From the NCBI GenBank assembly GCA_014896485.1, contig JADBKH010000018.1, positions 1 through 45,000 on the forward strand: a DNA stretch of 45,000 nt. Reading direction: 5' to 3'. Both the position numbers and the translations under genes were made by a program. The stretch comes from Bacillota bacterium. GTDB taxonomy: Bacteria > Bacillota > Bacilli > Bu12. Below the pieces are notes generated by a model that saw only the letters and a list, made by a program, of their open reading frames with translations, was not told the DNA's origin and ran no database searches. Within the stretch, counting starts at the first letter, position 1. Every line of letters starts with the position of its first letter. Below, in pieces: positions 8,248 through 16,697 of the stretch.

Positions 8248-8300
8248 GACATCGTATCTTGCTTGCACAAAAGAACAATAGAAGAAGGGGAGGCGAATGG

Positions 8301-9143
8301 ATGCATCGGCGTTTTCTTGTGGGTGTTGCGGCGGTGGCATTGCTTGGATTTGCGCTGGCCGGTTGTGGCGGGGCAAGTGGCGGAGCCGGCAGTCAAGGCA
8401 ACACGCCATCCGCGCAGCAAAACACGGGCGCACCCAGCGGTTTCAACAAGACACTGACCGTAGGGACCGATACCTCGTTTGTGCCCTTTGAAATCCAGCG
8501 CAATGGCAAGATCGAAGGTTTCGACATCGATTTGTGGGAAGCGATCGCCAAGGATCAAAACTTGAAGTACAATTACCAGTCGATCGATTTCAACGGTCTG
8601 CTGGCAGGTTTGCAGACGGGACGGTTTGATATCGGGTTGGCCGGCATCACCATCAAGCCCGATCGCGCCAAGACGATCAACTTCAGCAATCCTTACTATC
8701 ACGAAGGGCTGCGCATCGCTGTGCGGGCCAATGAGAATGGCATCAGCAAACCCGAAGATCTCAAAGGCAAACGGGTCGGCGTAAAATTGGGCACAACCGG
8801 TGCAGATTATGCCAACAAGATTGTGGGGGCCCAAGTCGTCACTTTCAACAACGTCAATGATGCGTTTCAGGCACTCAAGGCAGGACAGGTCGATGCGGTC
8901 ATCAACGATGATCCCAACACCAAATACTTCATCACCCAGGGCAATTCCGATGTCAAAGTGGTGGGCGAGCTGCTCAGCAGCGAGGATTACGGCATTGGGA
9001 TTGCCAAGCAAGATGGACAGCAGCTGGTCGATATCGTCAACCGTGGACTGGCGGACATTGTCCAAAATGGCACTTATGCACAAATTTACGAGAAGTGGTT
9101 TGGCGAAAAACCACCCGCTGATCAACCACCGGAAGCTAAATGA
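8301..9143 (+). CDS. Amino-acid ABC transporter substrate-binding lipoprotein (GlnH-like)
   Basis: A 280-residue solute-binding protein of family 3. It begins MHRRFLVGV with a hydrophobic signal and the lipobox LAGC, so Cys22 would be lipidated and the protein anchored outside the membrane. A Gly/Ser/Gln linker follows, then the two-lobed fold: LTVGTDTSFVPFEI, GFDIDLWEAIAKD, DIGLAGITIKPDRAK, and the lobe 2 segment GKRVGVKLGTTGADYA. These match binding proteins for glutamine and other polar amino acids. The ATG at 8301 is chosen because AGGGGAGG precedes it and the signal peptide starts there. It is the first gene of an importer operon; a terminator-like hairpin after it would favour excess binding protein over permease. 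Confidence 0.88.
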   Translation: MHRRFLVGVAAVALLGFALAGCGGASGGAGSQGNTPSAQQNTGAPSGFNKTLTVGTDTSFVPFEIQRNGKIEGFDIDLWEAIAKDQNLKYNYQSIDFNGLLAGLQTGRFDIGLAGITIKPDRAKTINFSNPYYHEGLRIAVRANENGISKPEDLKGKRVGVKLGTTGADYANKIVGAQVVTFNNVNDAFQALKAGQVDAVINDDPNTKYFITQGNSDVKVVGELLSSEDYGIGIAKQDGQQLVDIVNRGLADIVQNGTYAQIYEKWFGEKPPADQPPEAK

Positions 9144-9161
9144 AAAGGTGCGACGGAGCGA

Positions 9162-9190
9162 GGGGGGACGGGTCACCGTTCCCCCTTTTT
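9162..9190 (+). terminator. Terminator/attenuator hairpin between binding protein and permease genes
   Basis: GGGGGACGG pairs with CCGTTCCCCC (one bulged T, GTCA loop) and is followed by five T. It lies between the first and second genes of the importer operon, so it probably acts as a partial terminator. Confidence 0.6.
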
Positions 9191-9219
9191 GAAAGAAAAA
9201 GGAAGGAAAGGAGGCGTAC

Positions 9220-9876
9220 ATGGGCGGGACGTTTCAGGTCATCCGGGAAGCGATGCCGCAATTGCTCCAGGGATTGTCGATTACCTTGGAAATCAGCGTG
9301 ATCGGCTTGCTTCTGGGCGGCATTCTCGGCATCCTGTTCGGATTGATGCGCAGCAGCAACAACGCAGTGCTCAAGGGCATTGCGACGGTCTACGTCGAGC
9401 TGATCCGTGGCACACCGATGATGGTCCAGGCCATCTGGCTCTACTTCGCGCTGCCACAGATCGTGGGCTTCTACTTCTCGACACTGCAGGCGTCGATCAT
9501 CGCCATCACGATCAACGCTGGTGCCTATATCGCAGAAATCGTGCGCTCCGGCGTGCAGTCGATCGACAAGGGACAGGTCGAAGCGGCCCGTTCGTTGGGA
9601 TTGACGGGTGGGCAGACGATGCGTTATGTCGTCTTGCCCCAGGCTTTTCGCCGAATCATTCCACCGCTGGTCAATCAGTTTGCGATCAGCCTGAAAGACA
9701 CGTCGATCCTCTCGGTCATTGGAGCGGGAGAGGTGATGCGGGTCGGGCAGATCATTGTGGCGAACAACTTCAAGGCGCTGCAGATCTATTCCACTGTGGC
9801 CATTCTCTATTTGATCATCGTCGAAATCATCTCGATCATCTCACAGCGCTTGGAGAGAAGGATGCGCGTTGATTGA
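9220..9876 (+). CDS. Amino-acid ABC transporter permease (GlnP-like)
   Basis: A 218-residue inner-membrane subunit of the polar amino-acid importer family (HisM/GlnP type). The N-terminal half contains the family motif [18 protein letters not shown]; the C-terminal half contains the EAA loop [20 protein letters not shown] that docks on the ATPase, followed by [15 protein letters not shown]. About five helices are visible. The ATG follows AAGGAGG closely. The gene overlaps the ATPase gene by 8 bases, so the importer is encoded as binding protein, permease and ATPase, with a single permease that presumably forms a homodimer. Confidence 0.9.
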   Translation: MGGTFQVIREAMPQLLQGLSITLEISVIGLLLGGILGILFGLMRSSNNAVLKGIATVYVELIRGTPMMVQAIWLYFALPQIVGFYFSTLQASIIAITINAGAYIAEIVRSGVQSIDKGQVEAARSLGLTGGQTMRYVVLPQAFRRIIPPLVNQFAISLKDTSILSVIGAGEVMRVGQIIVANNFKALQIYSTVAILYLIIVEIISIISQRLERRMRVD

Positions 9877-10597
9877 GGTGCAAAACCTACACAAGCGTTT
9901 TGGAACACTGGAAGTGCTCAAAGGGGTCTCGATGACCGTGGAAGACGGAGAGGTGGTCTGCCTGATCGGGGCCTCTGGTGGTGGAAAGTCGACGCTGCTG
10001 CGTTGTATTAACGGCTTGGAGAGCTTCCAAGAAGGGGACATCATCATCGACGGGGTGCATTTGGCCGATCCAAAAACCGATTTAAACGCAGTGCGGCGCG
10101 AGATCGGGATGGTCTTTCAGCATTTCAACCTCTTTCCCCACTTGCGCGTCCGTGAGAACATCACCCTGGCTCTGCGTAAGGTACGGCATCTTTCCGCCGA
10201 TGAAGCCAATGAAGAGGCAATGCGTCAGTTGCAGCGCGTCGGTTTGGCGGAAAAGATCGATGCCTATCCGAGTCAGCTTTCCGGCGGCCAGCAGCAACGC
10301 GTCGCCATCGCACGTGCACTGGCGATGCATCCCAAAGCGATGCTCTTTGACGAACCGACCTCTGCGTTAGACCCCGAGATGGTCGGCGAAGTCCTCGGTG
10401 TCATGCGAGAGCTGGCCGCAGAAGGGATGACGATGGTGGTGGTCACCCATGAGATGGGCTTTGCCCGTACTGTCGCCGATCGCATCCTGTTTATTCACGA
10501 TGGTGTTATCCTTGAGGAAGGTCCTCCCGAGGCGATCTTCGATCACCCACGGGAAGTACGTACGCGTGAGTTTTTGAGCAAAGTACTCAATGTGTGA
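9869..10597 (+). CDS. Amino-acid ABC transporter ATP-binding protein (GlnQ-like)
   Basis: A 242-residue ATPase of the polar amino-acid uptake family, of standard length. Walker A is GASGGGKST, the Q-loop is [11 protein letters not shown], the signature [15 protein letters not shown], Walker B/D-loop [13 protein letters not shown], and the switch is [25 protein letters not shown] and HEMGFAR are characteristic of GlnQ/HisP-type ATPases. The start is TTG inside the end of the permease gene, with GGAGAGAAGGA upstream. It energises uptake by the GlnP-like permease; the substrate is a polar amino acid, not further defined. Confidence 0.92.
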   Translation: MIEVQNLHKRFGTLEVLKGVSMTVEDGEVVCLIGASGGGKSTLLRCINGLESFQEGDIIIDGVHLADPKTDLNAVRREIGMVFQHFNLFPHLRVRENITLALRKVRHLSADEANEEAMRQLQRVGLAEKIDAYPSQLSGGQQQRVAIARALAMHPKAMLFDEPTSALDPEMVGEVLGVMRELAAEGMTMVVVTHEMGFARTVADRILFIHDGVILEEGPPEAIFDHPREVRTREFLSKVLNV

Positions 10598-10642
10598 GTC
10601 AGACGGTTGGAGAGGCACTCCAGAAATAGAGAAGGGGAGAAC

Positions 10643-12139
10643 GTGGAGAAGACAGGAGGGGATACCGGGCGAACGGTGCAGGGACGCTCGCCTTGGATGG
10701 TTTTAATCGTCACCAGCATCGCCGCCCTGACGGCGGTCTTCAATGGCAGCACACTCAATGTTGCGCTGCCCACCCTCATGCGCGTTTTGCATGCGCCGGT
10801 GACCGATATCGGTTGGGTGATGATGAGCTACATGGTGATCATGGCCGTCGCTGTCGTCCATGCGGGCAAACTGGCGGACCGTTTGGGACGCAAGCGGGTC
10901 TTTTTGATCGGCATGGCCATCTTTGCAGCCGGGGCCTTGGCCAGCGGGTTTGCCAGGAATGTGGCGGCGCTGATCGCCTTCCGCGCCTTGCAGGCCCTCG
11001 GAGGTGCGACCGTGATGGCCAACTCGACAGCCATCGTCACCGACGCTTTCCCTGCAGATAGGCGGGGCAGCGCCTTGGGGATCAATGGGATGGTGATTGG
11101 TGCCGGTAGCGTCGTCGGTCCCATTATCGGTGGGGTGCTGCTGAGCGTCGCAAGCTGGCAGTGGATCTTTTGGTTCAACGTGCCCATCGCTTGTGTGGTA
11201 CTGCTGTTGGGAAGCCGGATTCTGCCCCACTATCCGTCCAATCCCCGGCACCGTCGGTTTGACGTCTGGGGGACGCTCGCGCTGGTGGTTGGGCTGCTGG
11301 CATTGCTGGGGGCCATCACTTACGGCACGCTGATGGGCTGGGGACATCCGCTGATTGTGGCGCTTTTGCTCCTCGGTGGGTTGGCCTGCGGAGGTTTTTG
11401 GGAAGCCGAACGGCATGCGGAAGATCCGATCATCCGCTTTGCCCTCTTTCGCCGACGGGGATATGCGGTGGGCCATGTCTCCGTCTTTCTCAACGCATTG
11501 GCCCGCATGTCGGTCATGTTCCTGATGATTTTCTATTTGCAGGGAGCCCGTGGATACACGCCGCTTCAGGCGGCTATCGTCATGATCCCCATGGCTTTGC
11601 CGATGATGATTCTGGGCCCAATTGCCGGCTCCCTCTCAGACCATATCGGATCGCGCCTATTGACTTCTGGCGGGCTCTTTCTCGCCGCGATTGGGCTGTG
11701 GGGAATGAGCACTGTCGGGGATCATTCCTCTATCCTCTATGTGGCCATTTGGCTTGCAGTGATTGGCGCTGGTTCGGGACTGTTCAACTCTCCGAACACC
11801 GTCTCGATCATGAACAGCGTGCCCAACGATTATCGCGGTGTGGCTGCGGGAACAAGGACCATGCTGAACAACCTGGGGATGCTCTTCTCCCTTTCGGTGA
11901 CGGTGGGGCTGATGGGTGCCGTGTTGCCCAACACCAACGTGTTTGCGGCAGCTCACGGAGCCTCTGCCTTTCCGACTGGGCCCTTTTTGCATACGACGCA
12001 CCTCATCTTTTGGGGAGCGACGCTCATCAATGTGGTAGCTGCCGTACTTTCGATGTTTCGGGAGAGCAAACCACCGAAAAGCCGGCCTCGTTCCCAGCGG
12101 ATGCATCTTCCGGTACAGGTGGGACACGCTGCACATTAA
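10643..12139 (+). CDS. MFS drug exporter, DHA2/EmrB-QacA family (14 TM)
   Basis: A 498-residue efflux protein with 14 predicted helices, typical of the proton-driven DHA2 drug exporters. After a short hydrophilic N-terminus come helix 1 (MVLIVTSIAALTAVFNGSTL), NVALPTLMRVLH, motif A KLADRLGRKRVFLIG, and motif C GSVVGPIIGGVLL, which is specific to antiporters. The GTG at 10643 is preferred because GAAGGGGAGA precedes it; an upstream TTG at 10607 lacks a good ribosome-binding site. It follows the amino-acid ATPase gene by 45 bases with no terminator and ends at a strong one, so it may be co-transcribed with the importer. The substrate is unknown. Confidence 0.85.
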   Translation: MEKTGGDTGRTVQGRSPWMVLIVTSIAALTAVFNGSTLNVALPTLMRVLHAPVTDIGWVMMSYMVIMAVAVVHAGKLADRLGRKRVFLIGMAIFAAGALASGFARNVAALIAFRALQALGGATVMANSTAIVTDAFPADRRGSALGINGMVIGAGSVVGPIIGGVLLSVASWQWIFWFNVPIACVVLLLGSRILPHYPSNPRHRRFDVWGTLALVVGLLALLGAITYGTLMGWGHPLIVALLLLGGLACGGFWEAERHAEDPIIRFALFRRRGYAVGHVSVFLNALARMSVMFLMIFYLQGARGYTPLQAAIVMIPMALPMMILGPIAGSLSDHIGSRLLTSGGLFLAAIGLWGMSTVGDHSSILYVAIWLAVIGAGSGLFNSPNTVSIMNSVPNDYRGVAAGTRTMLNNLGMLFSLSVTVGLMGAVLPNTNVFAAAHGASAFPTGPFLHTTHLIFWGATLINVVAAVLSMFRESKPPKSRPRSQRMHLPVQVGHAAH

Positions 12140-12165
12140 CCGTACGTTCCCTCGTTTTCCAGATA

Positions 12166-12194
12166 ACGAAGGGCAGGCGCCCTTCGTCTTTTTT
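12166..12194 (+). terminator. Rho-independent terminator after the DHA2 exporter
   Basis: A perfect 9-base stem ACGAAGGGC / GCCCTTCGT with a four-base loop (AGGC), followed by C and six T. Confidence 0.75.
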
Positions 12195-12262
12195 GCGCTA
12201 GTTATAGTACCTGGTAATGATTTGTGGTAATATTTTTTCAGCGATGTTCTGGGAGGATTTCC

Positions 12263-12784
12263 ATGCAGGAGGATGTTCCGCGTACCCTTGCGCAACAGCT
12301 CTCTTTCTGGTCGCTGACATTGGTCTCGCCACTGGCCGCGGAGATGGCACGCAAGGCAGGTGTCAATCCCTGGCTTGGGTTTTCGGTGCAGGAGCGACAG
12401 CGTGTTGAAGCGGTGGTGGGTGCGGAGGTTGTCGCTCGTTTGGTCCCGCGTTGGGCGAGCGATCTGGATACGGCTTTGCGCCGCTACCCGTATGCGTTGG
12501 TGTGGCAAGTGCTTTCTGAACTTGCCTTGGCACCACCGCTCACTTCCGAACCTCTGGTGTGCTCTGGCGTACTTCTGGTTGTCGTTACCGCATCGGGCGA
12601 TGCACGGTATGGTCTGTGTCCTTCCTGTTCGCGTTTTGAAGGTAGACCGATTTGGGTAGCGGTGGACCACTGGGAACGACATGCGCGCAGTAACTGCCGT
12701 CACAAGCGGGCCTTCGCGCGAGAGAAGCAGCGGGGATCTGAAGACGAAGGCTCCTTTTTTGCCGGGAGTGCCTCCCTTCCGTAA
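12263..12784 (+). CDS. Hypothetical protein with a C-terminal Cys/His cluster
   Basis: I do not recognise this 173-residue protein. It begins MQEDVPRTLAQQ at an ATG six bases after GGGAGGA. The first two thirds look helical and soluble with a moderately hydrophobic centre (ALVWQVLSELALAPP, VLLVVVTA). Near the C-terminus are CPSC, then HWERHARSNC about 17 residues later, so a zinc-binding knuckle is possible. The last 25 residues are charged and look disordered. It starts 68 bases after a terminator, so it is a new transcription unit, and it is followed after 32 bases by the DUF554 gene. A TAATAT at 12228-12233 may be a -10. The ribosome-binding site and the length of the frame support a real gene. 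Confidence 0.6.
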   Translation: MQEDVPRTLAQQLSFWSLTLVSPLAAEMARKAGVNPWLGFSVQERQRVEAVVGAEVVARLVPRWASDLDTALRRYPYALVWQVLSELALAPPLTSEPLVCSGVLLVVVTASGDARYGLCPSCSRFEGRPIWVAVDHWERHARSNCRHKRAFAREKQRGSEDEGSFFAGSASLP

Positions 12785-12816
12785 AATAGGCCCAGGGACG
12801 GGAAGGGGGGGGCGGC

Positions 12817-13524
12817 ATGGCTGGGGCAGGGACGCTCCTCAATGTGGCCACGGTCTTGACTGGAGGCAGCGCCGGCTTGTGGCTTGGGGCGCGTTTCGCG
12901 CCACGGCTCCGGCAGGCTGCGTTTTGTGGCATTGGCATTGTTACCGCTGTGATGGGCATGCAGATGGCGCTACAGACCCACAACATCCTGATTTTGCTGA
13001 CGAGTCTCTTGGCAGGCGGTTTGTTGGGGTCTGGCATTCGCCTGCAAGAGCGTGTCGATGCTTTCGGACAATGGGTCGAGCGTATTTTCTTTCGCAAGGT
13101 CCGTGCCACCGCAGGACAAGGTCGGTTTGCAGAAGGTTTTGTGGCCGCAAGCCTGCTTTTTTGCGTGGGGCCGATGACGGTGCTGGGGGCATTGCAGGAC
13201 GGATTGCAGGGAGATATCCACCTGTTGGCCGTCAAGTCTGCCCTGGACGGTATCAGTGCATTGGTCTTTGCTTCATCGATGGGTGCCGGAGTGTTGCTTT
13301 CTACCCTCTCTGTTTTGGTCATTCAAGGCAGCATCACTGCATTGGCAGGTCTTTTACATACGGTCATCAGCAACGCCATGATCAGCGAGTTGAGTGCTGC
13401 CGGTGGTGCGATGGTGATCATGATCAGCCTCTCTTTGTTAGAGATCAAGGCACTGCGGGTGGCAGACTTTCTGCCCGCACTGCTCTTTGCCCCCTTGTTT
13501 GCATGGGTGGCCGCCCTGTTGTGA
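12817..13524 (+). CDS. DUF554 family membrane protein (YdfK-like)
   Basis: A 235-residue polytopic membrane protein with about seven hydrophobic segments. The opening GTLLNVATVLTGGSAGLWLG, the central SLLFCVGPMTVLGALQDGL and the following LAVKSALDGISALVFA are the conserved blocks of the DUF554 family. The biochemical role of this family is not established; a transport function is often supposed. The ATG is preceded by GGGAAGGGGGGG. It lies between an unrecognised small protein and a class V aminotransferase, spacing 32 and 27 bases, on the same strand. Confidence 0.85.
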   Translation: MAGAGTLLNVATVLTGGSAGLWLGARFAPRLRQAAFCGIGIVTAVMGMQMALQTHNILILLTSLLAGGLLGSGIRLQERVDAFGQWVERIFFRKVRATAGQGRFAEGFVAASLLFCVGPMTVLGALQDGLQGDIHLLAVKSALDGISALVFASSMGAGVLLSTLSVLVIQGSITALAGLLHTVISNAMISELSAAGGAMVIMISLSLLEIKALRVADFLPALLFAPLFAWVAALL

Positions 13525-13551
13525 TAAGCTGGGAGCAATGTTTTTGAGGAG

Positions 13552-14748
13552 GTGAGCACTACGGCATCCGCTGATCGCTTGACTGTGATTCGTCAGGCCT
13601 TGCCAGCACTGCAGCATGGGATCTATCTCAACACGGGAACAGCCGGTCCACTGCCTGAGGCGGCTTATAACACCTTGGTGGCGGAGAGCAGGCGAGAGTA
13701 TGAGGAAGGACGCAGCTCCCCGAAAGCATTTGTCGCCTTCGGCGAGGTCTTGGCACAGTTGCGTCAACGCTTGGCACAACTCTTACATGCCACCCCCGAG
13801 GAGATTGCCTTAACCCACAACACCACCGAAGGGATCAACATCTTGTTGTGGGGACTGCGCTGGTTGCCCGGAGACGAGGTGGTCACCTCTTCCCTGGAAC
13901 ATGAGGGGGTGCTTTTGCCACTCTATCAGCTCCATCACCGCAACGGGACCGTGATCCGGTTTGCCGACGTCGGCAATGGGGAGCAGCAGCAGGCCGTAGA
14001 AGCGTTTTCAAGAGCGATCACTCCAAAAACGCGGCTGGTCGTCCTCTCGCATGTGACCTACAGCACTGGAGCCTGCCTGCCGCTTGCTGAGATTACTGCG
14101 CTGGCGCATCGGGTGGGTGCCCGTGTCGTCGTCGATGCTGCCCAGTCAGCTGGAGCGATCGATGTCGATGTGCGGGCGCTCGATGTCGACGGCTATGCCT
14201 TCTCCGGGCAAAAATGGCTGCTCGGTCCGGAAGGGACCGGCGGATTGTTCGTACGGCGGGAGTGGATTCCCGAGATCGAGCCGACTTACGTGGGATATTT
14301 CAGCATGAACCATGCAGGGTACCGGACCGACGATCCCCATACCTTTACTCCTGCGCAGGGAGCGGCACGTTACGAGGGCTCTTCGGTCTTTCGTCCGGGA
14401 TTGCAGGCGCTTTTGGCCGATCTCGACTGGCTGATCGAGACGGTAGGACTGGGCTGGGTCTACACACGCGTGGCAGAGATGGCCACCTATGCCAAGCAAC
14501 AGCTACAGCGCTTGCCCCAGGTGAAACTTCTCACACCGCCCAATGCGGCGGGTTTGGTGAATTTCCTGCTGGAGGGTGTCGACAGCGTGCAGGTGGTGCA
14601 GGCGCTACACGAAGCGGGGGTCGTGATCCGCTCCATTCCCGACAATGGCGCCCTTCGCCTTTCCTGCGGGTTTTTCAACACCACCGAAGAGGTGGACAAA
14701 ACCGTTCAACTGCTGGGGGATTTGGCGGCTGCGTTGCACTCCGCATGA
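13552..14748 (+). CDS. Class V aminotransferase (cysteine desulfurase-like PLP enzyme)
   Basis: A 398-residue fold-type I PLP enzyme. The opening IYLNTGTAGPLPEAA, the segment LTHNTTEGINILLWGL, the cofactor Asp in VVVDAAQSAGAIDVDV and the Schiff-base lysine K221 in SGQKWLLGPEGTG identify class V (SufS/isopenicillin-N-epimerase/kynureninase group). The mobile loop with a catalytic Cys typical of SufS is not obvious, so a desulfurase role in Fe-S assembly is doubtful; an epimerase or lyase is equally possible. No suf genes adjoin. The start is odd: the GTG at 13552 lies inside a perfect ribosome-binding site AGGAGGTGA (13547-13555), and the codon at normal spacing is ACG at 13561. Confidence 0.82.
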   Translation: MSTTASADRLTVIRQALPALQHGIYLNTGTAGPLPEAAYNTLVAESRREYEEGRSSPKAFVAFGEVLAQLRQRLAQLLHATPEEIALTHNTTEGINILLWGLRWLPGDEVVTSSLEHEGVLLPLYQLHHRNGTVIRFADVGNGEQQQAVEAFSRAITPKTRLVVLSHVTYSTGACLPLAEITALAHRVGARVVVDAAQSAGAIDVDVRALDVDGYAFSGQKWLLGPEGTGGLFVRREWIPEIEPTYVGYFSMNHAGYRTDDPHTFTPAQGAARYEGSSVFRPGLQALLADLDWLIETVGLGWVYTRVAEMATYAKQQLQRLPQVKLLTPPNAAGLVNFLLEGVDSVQVVQALHEAGVVIRSIPDNGALRLSCGFFNTTEEVDKTVQLLGDLAAALHSA

Positions 14749-14775
14749 GCGCTTTTTGCCTGATCGTCTCTTCCA

Positions 14776-14804
14776 TTGCGCTCGACCAACTTCTCCGGTA
14801 CAAT
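14776..14804 (+). promoter_or_regulatory. Promoter of tRNA-Gly
   Basis: TTGCGC (14776-14781), a 17-base spacer and TACAAT (14799-14804), ending 11 bases before the first base of the mature tRNA. Confidence 0.6.
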
Positions 14805-14815
14805 AGCTTCGTATT

Positions 14816-14890
14816 GCGGGAATAGCTCAGTGGTAGAGCATCGCCTTGCCATGGCGAGGGTCGCGGGTTCGAATCCCGTTTCCCGCTCCA
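14816..14890 (+). tRNA. tRNA-Gly (anticodon GCC)
   Basis: A 75-base tRNA with the 3' CCA encoded. The acceptor stem is GCGGGAA/TTCCCGC with discriminator T, the D arm is GCTCAGTGGTAGAGC, the anticodon stem TCGCC/GGCGA encloses the loop TTGCCAT (anticodon GCC, reading GGC and GGU), and the T arm is GCGGGTTCGAATCCCGT. All stems pair. It is a single-gene unit with its own promoter and terminator. Confidence 0.97.
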
Positions 14891-14899
14891 AATGCACTT

Positions 14900-14928
14900 A
14901 TGCCGCCTATCAGGCGGCATTTTATTTT
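14900..14928 (+). terminator. Rho-independent terminator after tRNA-Gly
   Basis: Perfect 9-base stem ATGCCGCCT / AGGCGGCAT with a three-base loop (ATC), followed by TTTATTTT. Confidence 0.8.
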
Positions 14929-15018
14929 CCTGCATTTTCCACTGTGTCGAACGATTCATGCCTGTAAGATCTTCTTGAATGGTCGATGCAATACCATGGA
15001 GGAAGAAGGCGTGAACGC

Positions 15019-15870
15019 ATGCGATCGCTGTGGAAAAAGCTTGCGGCCTCTTTGGGCGCAGTGCTGATCGCCAGCGGCGTGGCAGGTGCCAGCTTTGCTC
15101 CAGATCTGCTCTACCGCTTGGGACAATGGTCGATACGGGCGGCCACGCCGTCCGGTCTGGCAACCGAGAAAGTTCTGAATACGCCGCACTTTACGATTCG
15201 TTATACTACGGCAGACGCCGCGATGGCATCGCTGGTCGGCCAAACGGCCGAGCGGGCTTATGCGGCCGTCCGCGCGGCGACGGGCTTTGCACCCAAGACG
15301 CGGATACCGATCACGATCTACCCGAGCACCCAGGCGCTGTCGGCTTCCTTTGGATGGGGGGACGCACGCCCTTCACTTGGTGTCTACTGGATGGGCGAGA
15401 TCCGTCTGCTATCGCCACAGGCCTACTGGGGTGATCGGTCTGATCTGGCCGAGATCTATTGGTCGCAGGGTCCCATGGTACATGAGTATACGCATCTGTG
15501 GATCGACGAGACGCTGCGCGGTCATTTTCCGCGTTGGTATACCGAAGGGGTAGCACAGGTGATGGAGGCACGTATCACTGGCTATGTGTGGACGCAATCG
15601 GATGCGACGCTCTCTTCACCCGGGCAATACCGTATGGAGGCATTGAACGATGATTTCGATGCGTTGCCCAATACAGCGTTGGCCTATCGGGAAGCCTATG
15701 CCGCTGCCGCCTATCTGATGGCGGATCCCAAGCGGTTTGCGGCGTTGCAGGAGCAGCTGCGCCAAGGGGCCAGTATGCAACAGGCGCTGACGAAGGTGTG
15801 GGGATTTCAGTCGTTGGATGCCTTTGATGCTGCCTGGCGGCAGTATGCCCAACAGCATGGCATCACCTAG
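15019..15870 (+). CDS. Peptidase MA-like membrane-anchored metallohydrolase
   Basis: A 283-residue protein with an N-terminal hydrophobic signal or anchor (about residues 6-27) and a gluzincin-type zinc site: HEYTH at 155-159 and a glutamate, E176, 17 residues further in YTEGVAQ. The preceding TPHFTIRYTT and the RIPITIYPS block match the peptidase-MA-like family. The active site would face the outside of the cell. No clear lipobox is present, so anchoring is by the hydrophobic helix or the protein is secreted. The ATG at 15019 is chosen because it gives a compact signal sequence and follows GAAGAAGG. The substrate is unknown. It follows the tRNA terminator and precedes the WalR-like regulator by about 107 bases. 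Confidence 0.75.
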   Translation: MRSLWKKLAASLGAVLIASGVAGASFAPDLLYRLGQWSIRAATPSGLATEKVLNTPHFTIRYTTADAAMASLVGQTAERAYAAVRAATGFAPKTRIPITIYPSTQALSASFGWGDARPSLGVYWMGEIRLLSPQAYWGDRSDLAEIYWSQGPMVHEYTHLWIDETLRGHFPRWYTEGVAQVMEARITGYVWTQSDATLSSPGQYRMEALNDDFDALPNTALAYREAYAAAAYLMADPKRFAALQEQLRQGASMQQALTKVWGFQSLDAFDAAWRQYAQQHGIT

Positions 15871-15977
15871 GCGAGGAGAGGCATGGGAAAACGATGCAAT
15901 GGGCAGGAAGTTCTGCTAGACTGATCCCATCCGAGCGTGCCACTCAAAAGAGGGGCCGCCGAAAGTGGGGCTTACCT

Positions 15978-16679
15978 GTGGGCCAGCAGGTGGCAGAACG
16001 CGAAGAACGCATTTTGGTGGTCGACGATGAACCGGGCATCACCGAGATGCTCCGTGTGATCTTCACGCAGATGGGTTTTGAGGTGCTCTGTGCCCAAGAT
16101 GGGGAGTCGGGCCTTGCCACAGCTCTTTCATCGTCTCCCGATCTGATCCTGTTGGACGTCCGTTTACCGAAGCTCGACGGGTTTACCGTTTGCCAAAGGA
16201 TCTGCGAACGGCAACAGACACCGATCATCTTGCTGACGGCGTGTGATGATGAGGCAGAGAAAATCTATGGTTTGGAAATCGGTGCGGACGACTACGTCAC
16301 CAAACCCTTCTCGGTCAGTGAACTGGTCGCCCGTGTACATAGCCATTTGCGTCGCAACAAGGTCCACCGTGACGAGGGGCTGATCCACCTGCCGGGATCT
16401 CTGCTGATCGACACCCGGCGTTTTGAAGTGCGTAAGGGCGGCGAGCGGGTGGCGCTTACGCCACGGGAGTTTCAGGTATTGCTCTATCTGGCACGCCACC
16501 GCGGGCAGTTGATCTCGCGAGAAAGGCTGCTCGAAGCGGTCTGGGGATACGATTACTTCGGTGGCGTACGGGCGGTCGATGTCACAATTCGCCGGCTGCG
16601 TGAGAAGATCGAGGAGGATCCCAGCCATCCGCATCTGATCCGGACGCGTCGTGGCGTGGGTTACGCGATCGAGGCGTAA
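15978..16679 (+). CDS. WalR-like response regulator (OmpR/PhoB family)
   Basis: A 233-residue two-domain regulator. The receiver has the acidic pair DDE (16-18), the phosphorylation site D60 in LILLDVRLPKLDG, the Thr of ILLTA and the Lys of VTKPF. The C-terminal winged helix contains LTPREFQVLLYLARH, EAVWGYDYFGGVRAVDVT and RRLREKIEEDPSHP, ending TRRGVGYAIEA. The C-terminal blocks are very close to WalR (YycF), the essential cell-wall regulator, and the later genes walJ and htrA belong to the wal operon of Bacilli. The sensor kinase WalK, normally next, is absent. The start is uncertain: GTG at 15978 is preferred, and a GTG at 15990 is an alternative. It could also be a PhoP/ResD-like paralogue. 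Confidence 0.85.
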   Translation: MGQQVAEREERILVVDDEPGITEMLRVIFTQMGFEVLCAQDGESGLATALSSSPDLILLDVRLPKLDGFTVCQRICERQQTPIILLTACDDEAEKIYGLEIGADDYVTKPFSVSELVARVHSHLRRNKVHRDEGLIHLPGSLLIDTRRFEVRKGGERVALTPREFQVLLYLARHRGQLISRERLLEAVWGYDYFGGVRAVDVTIRRLREKIEEDPSHPHLIRTRRGVGYAIEA

Positions 16680-16697
16680 AGGGAGAGGAGAGGGCGC

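Noticed and set aside
11657-12703. Minus-strand frame of 348 codons across the DHA2 exporter end, a terminator and the small hypothetical gene
   Set aside because: It runs through a rho-independent terminator and two plus-strand genes with better starts; its composition is antisense-like.
14945-14951. Perfect Spo0A box TGTCGAA upstream of the peptidase-MA-like gene
   Set aside because: A 7-base word is expected several times by chance in 45 kb on both strands, and the gene has no known sporulation role.
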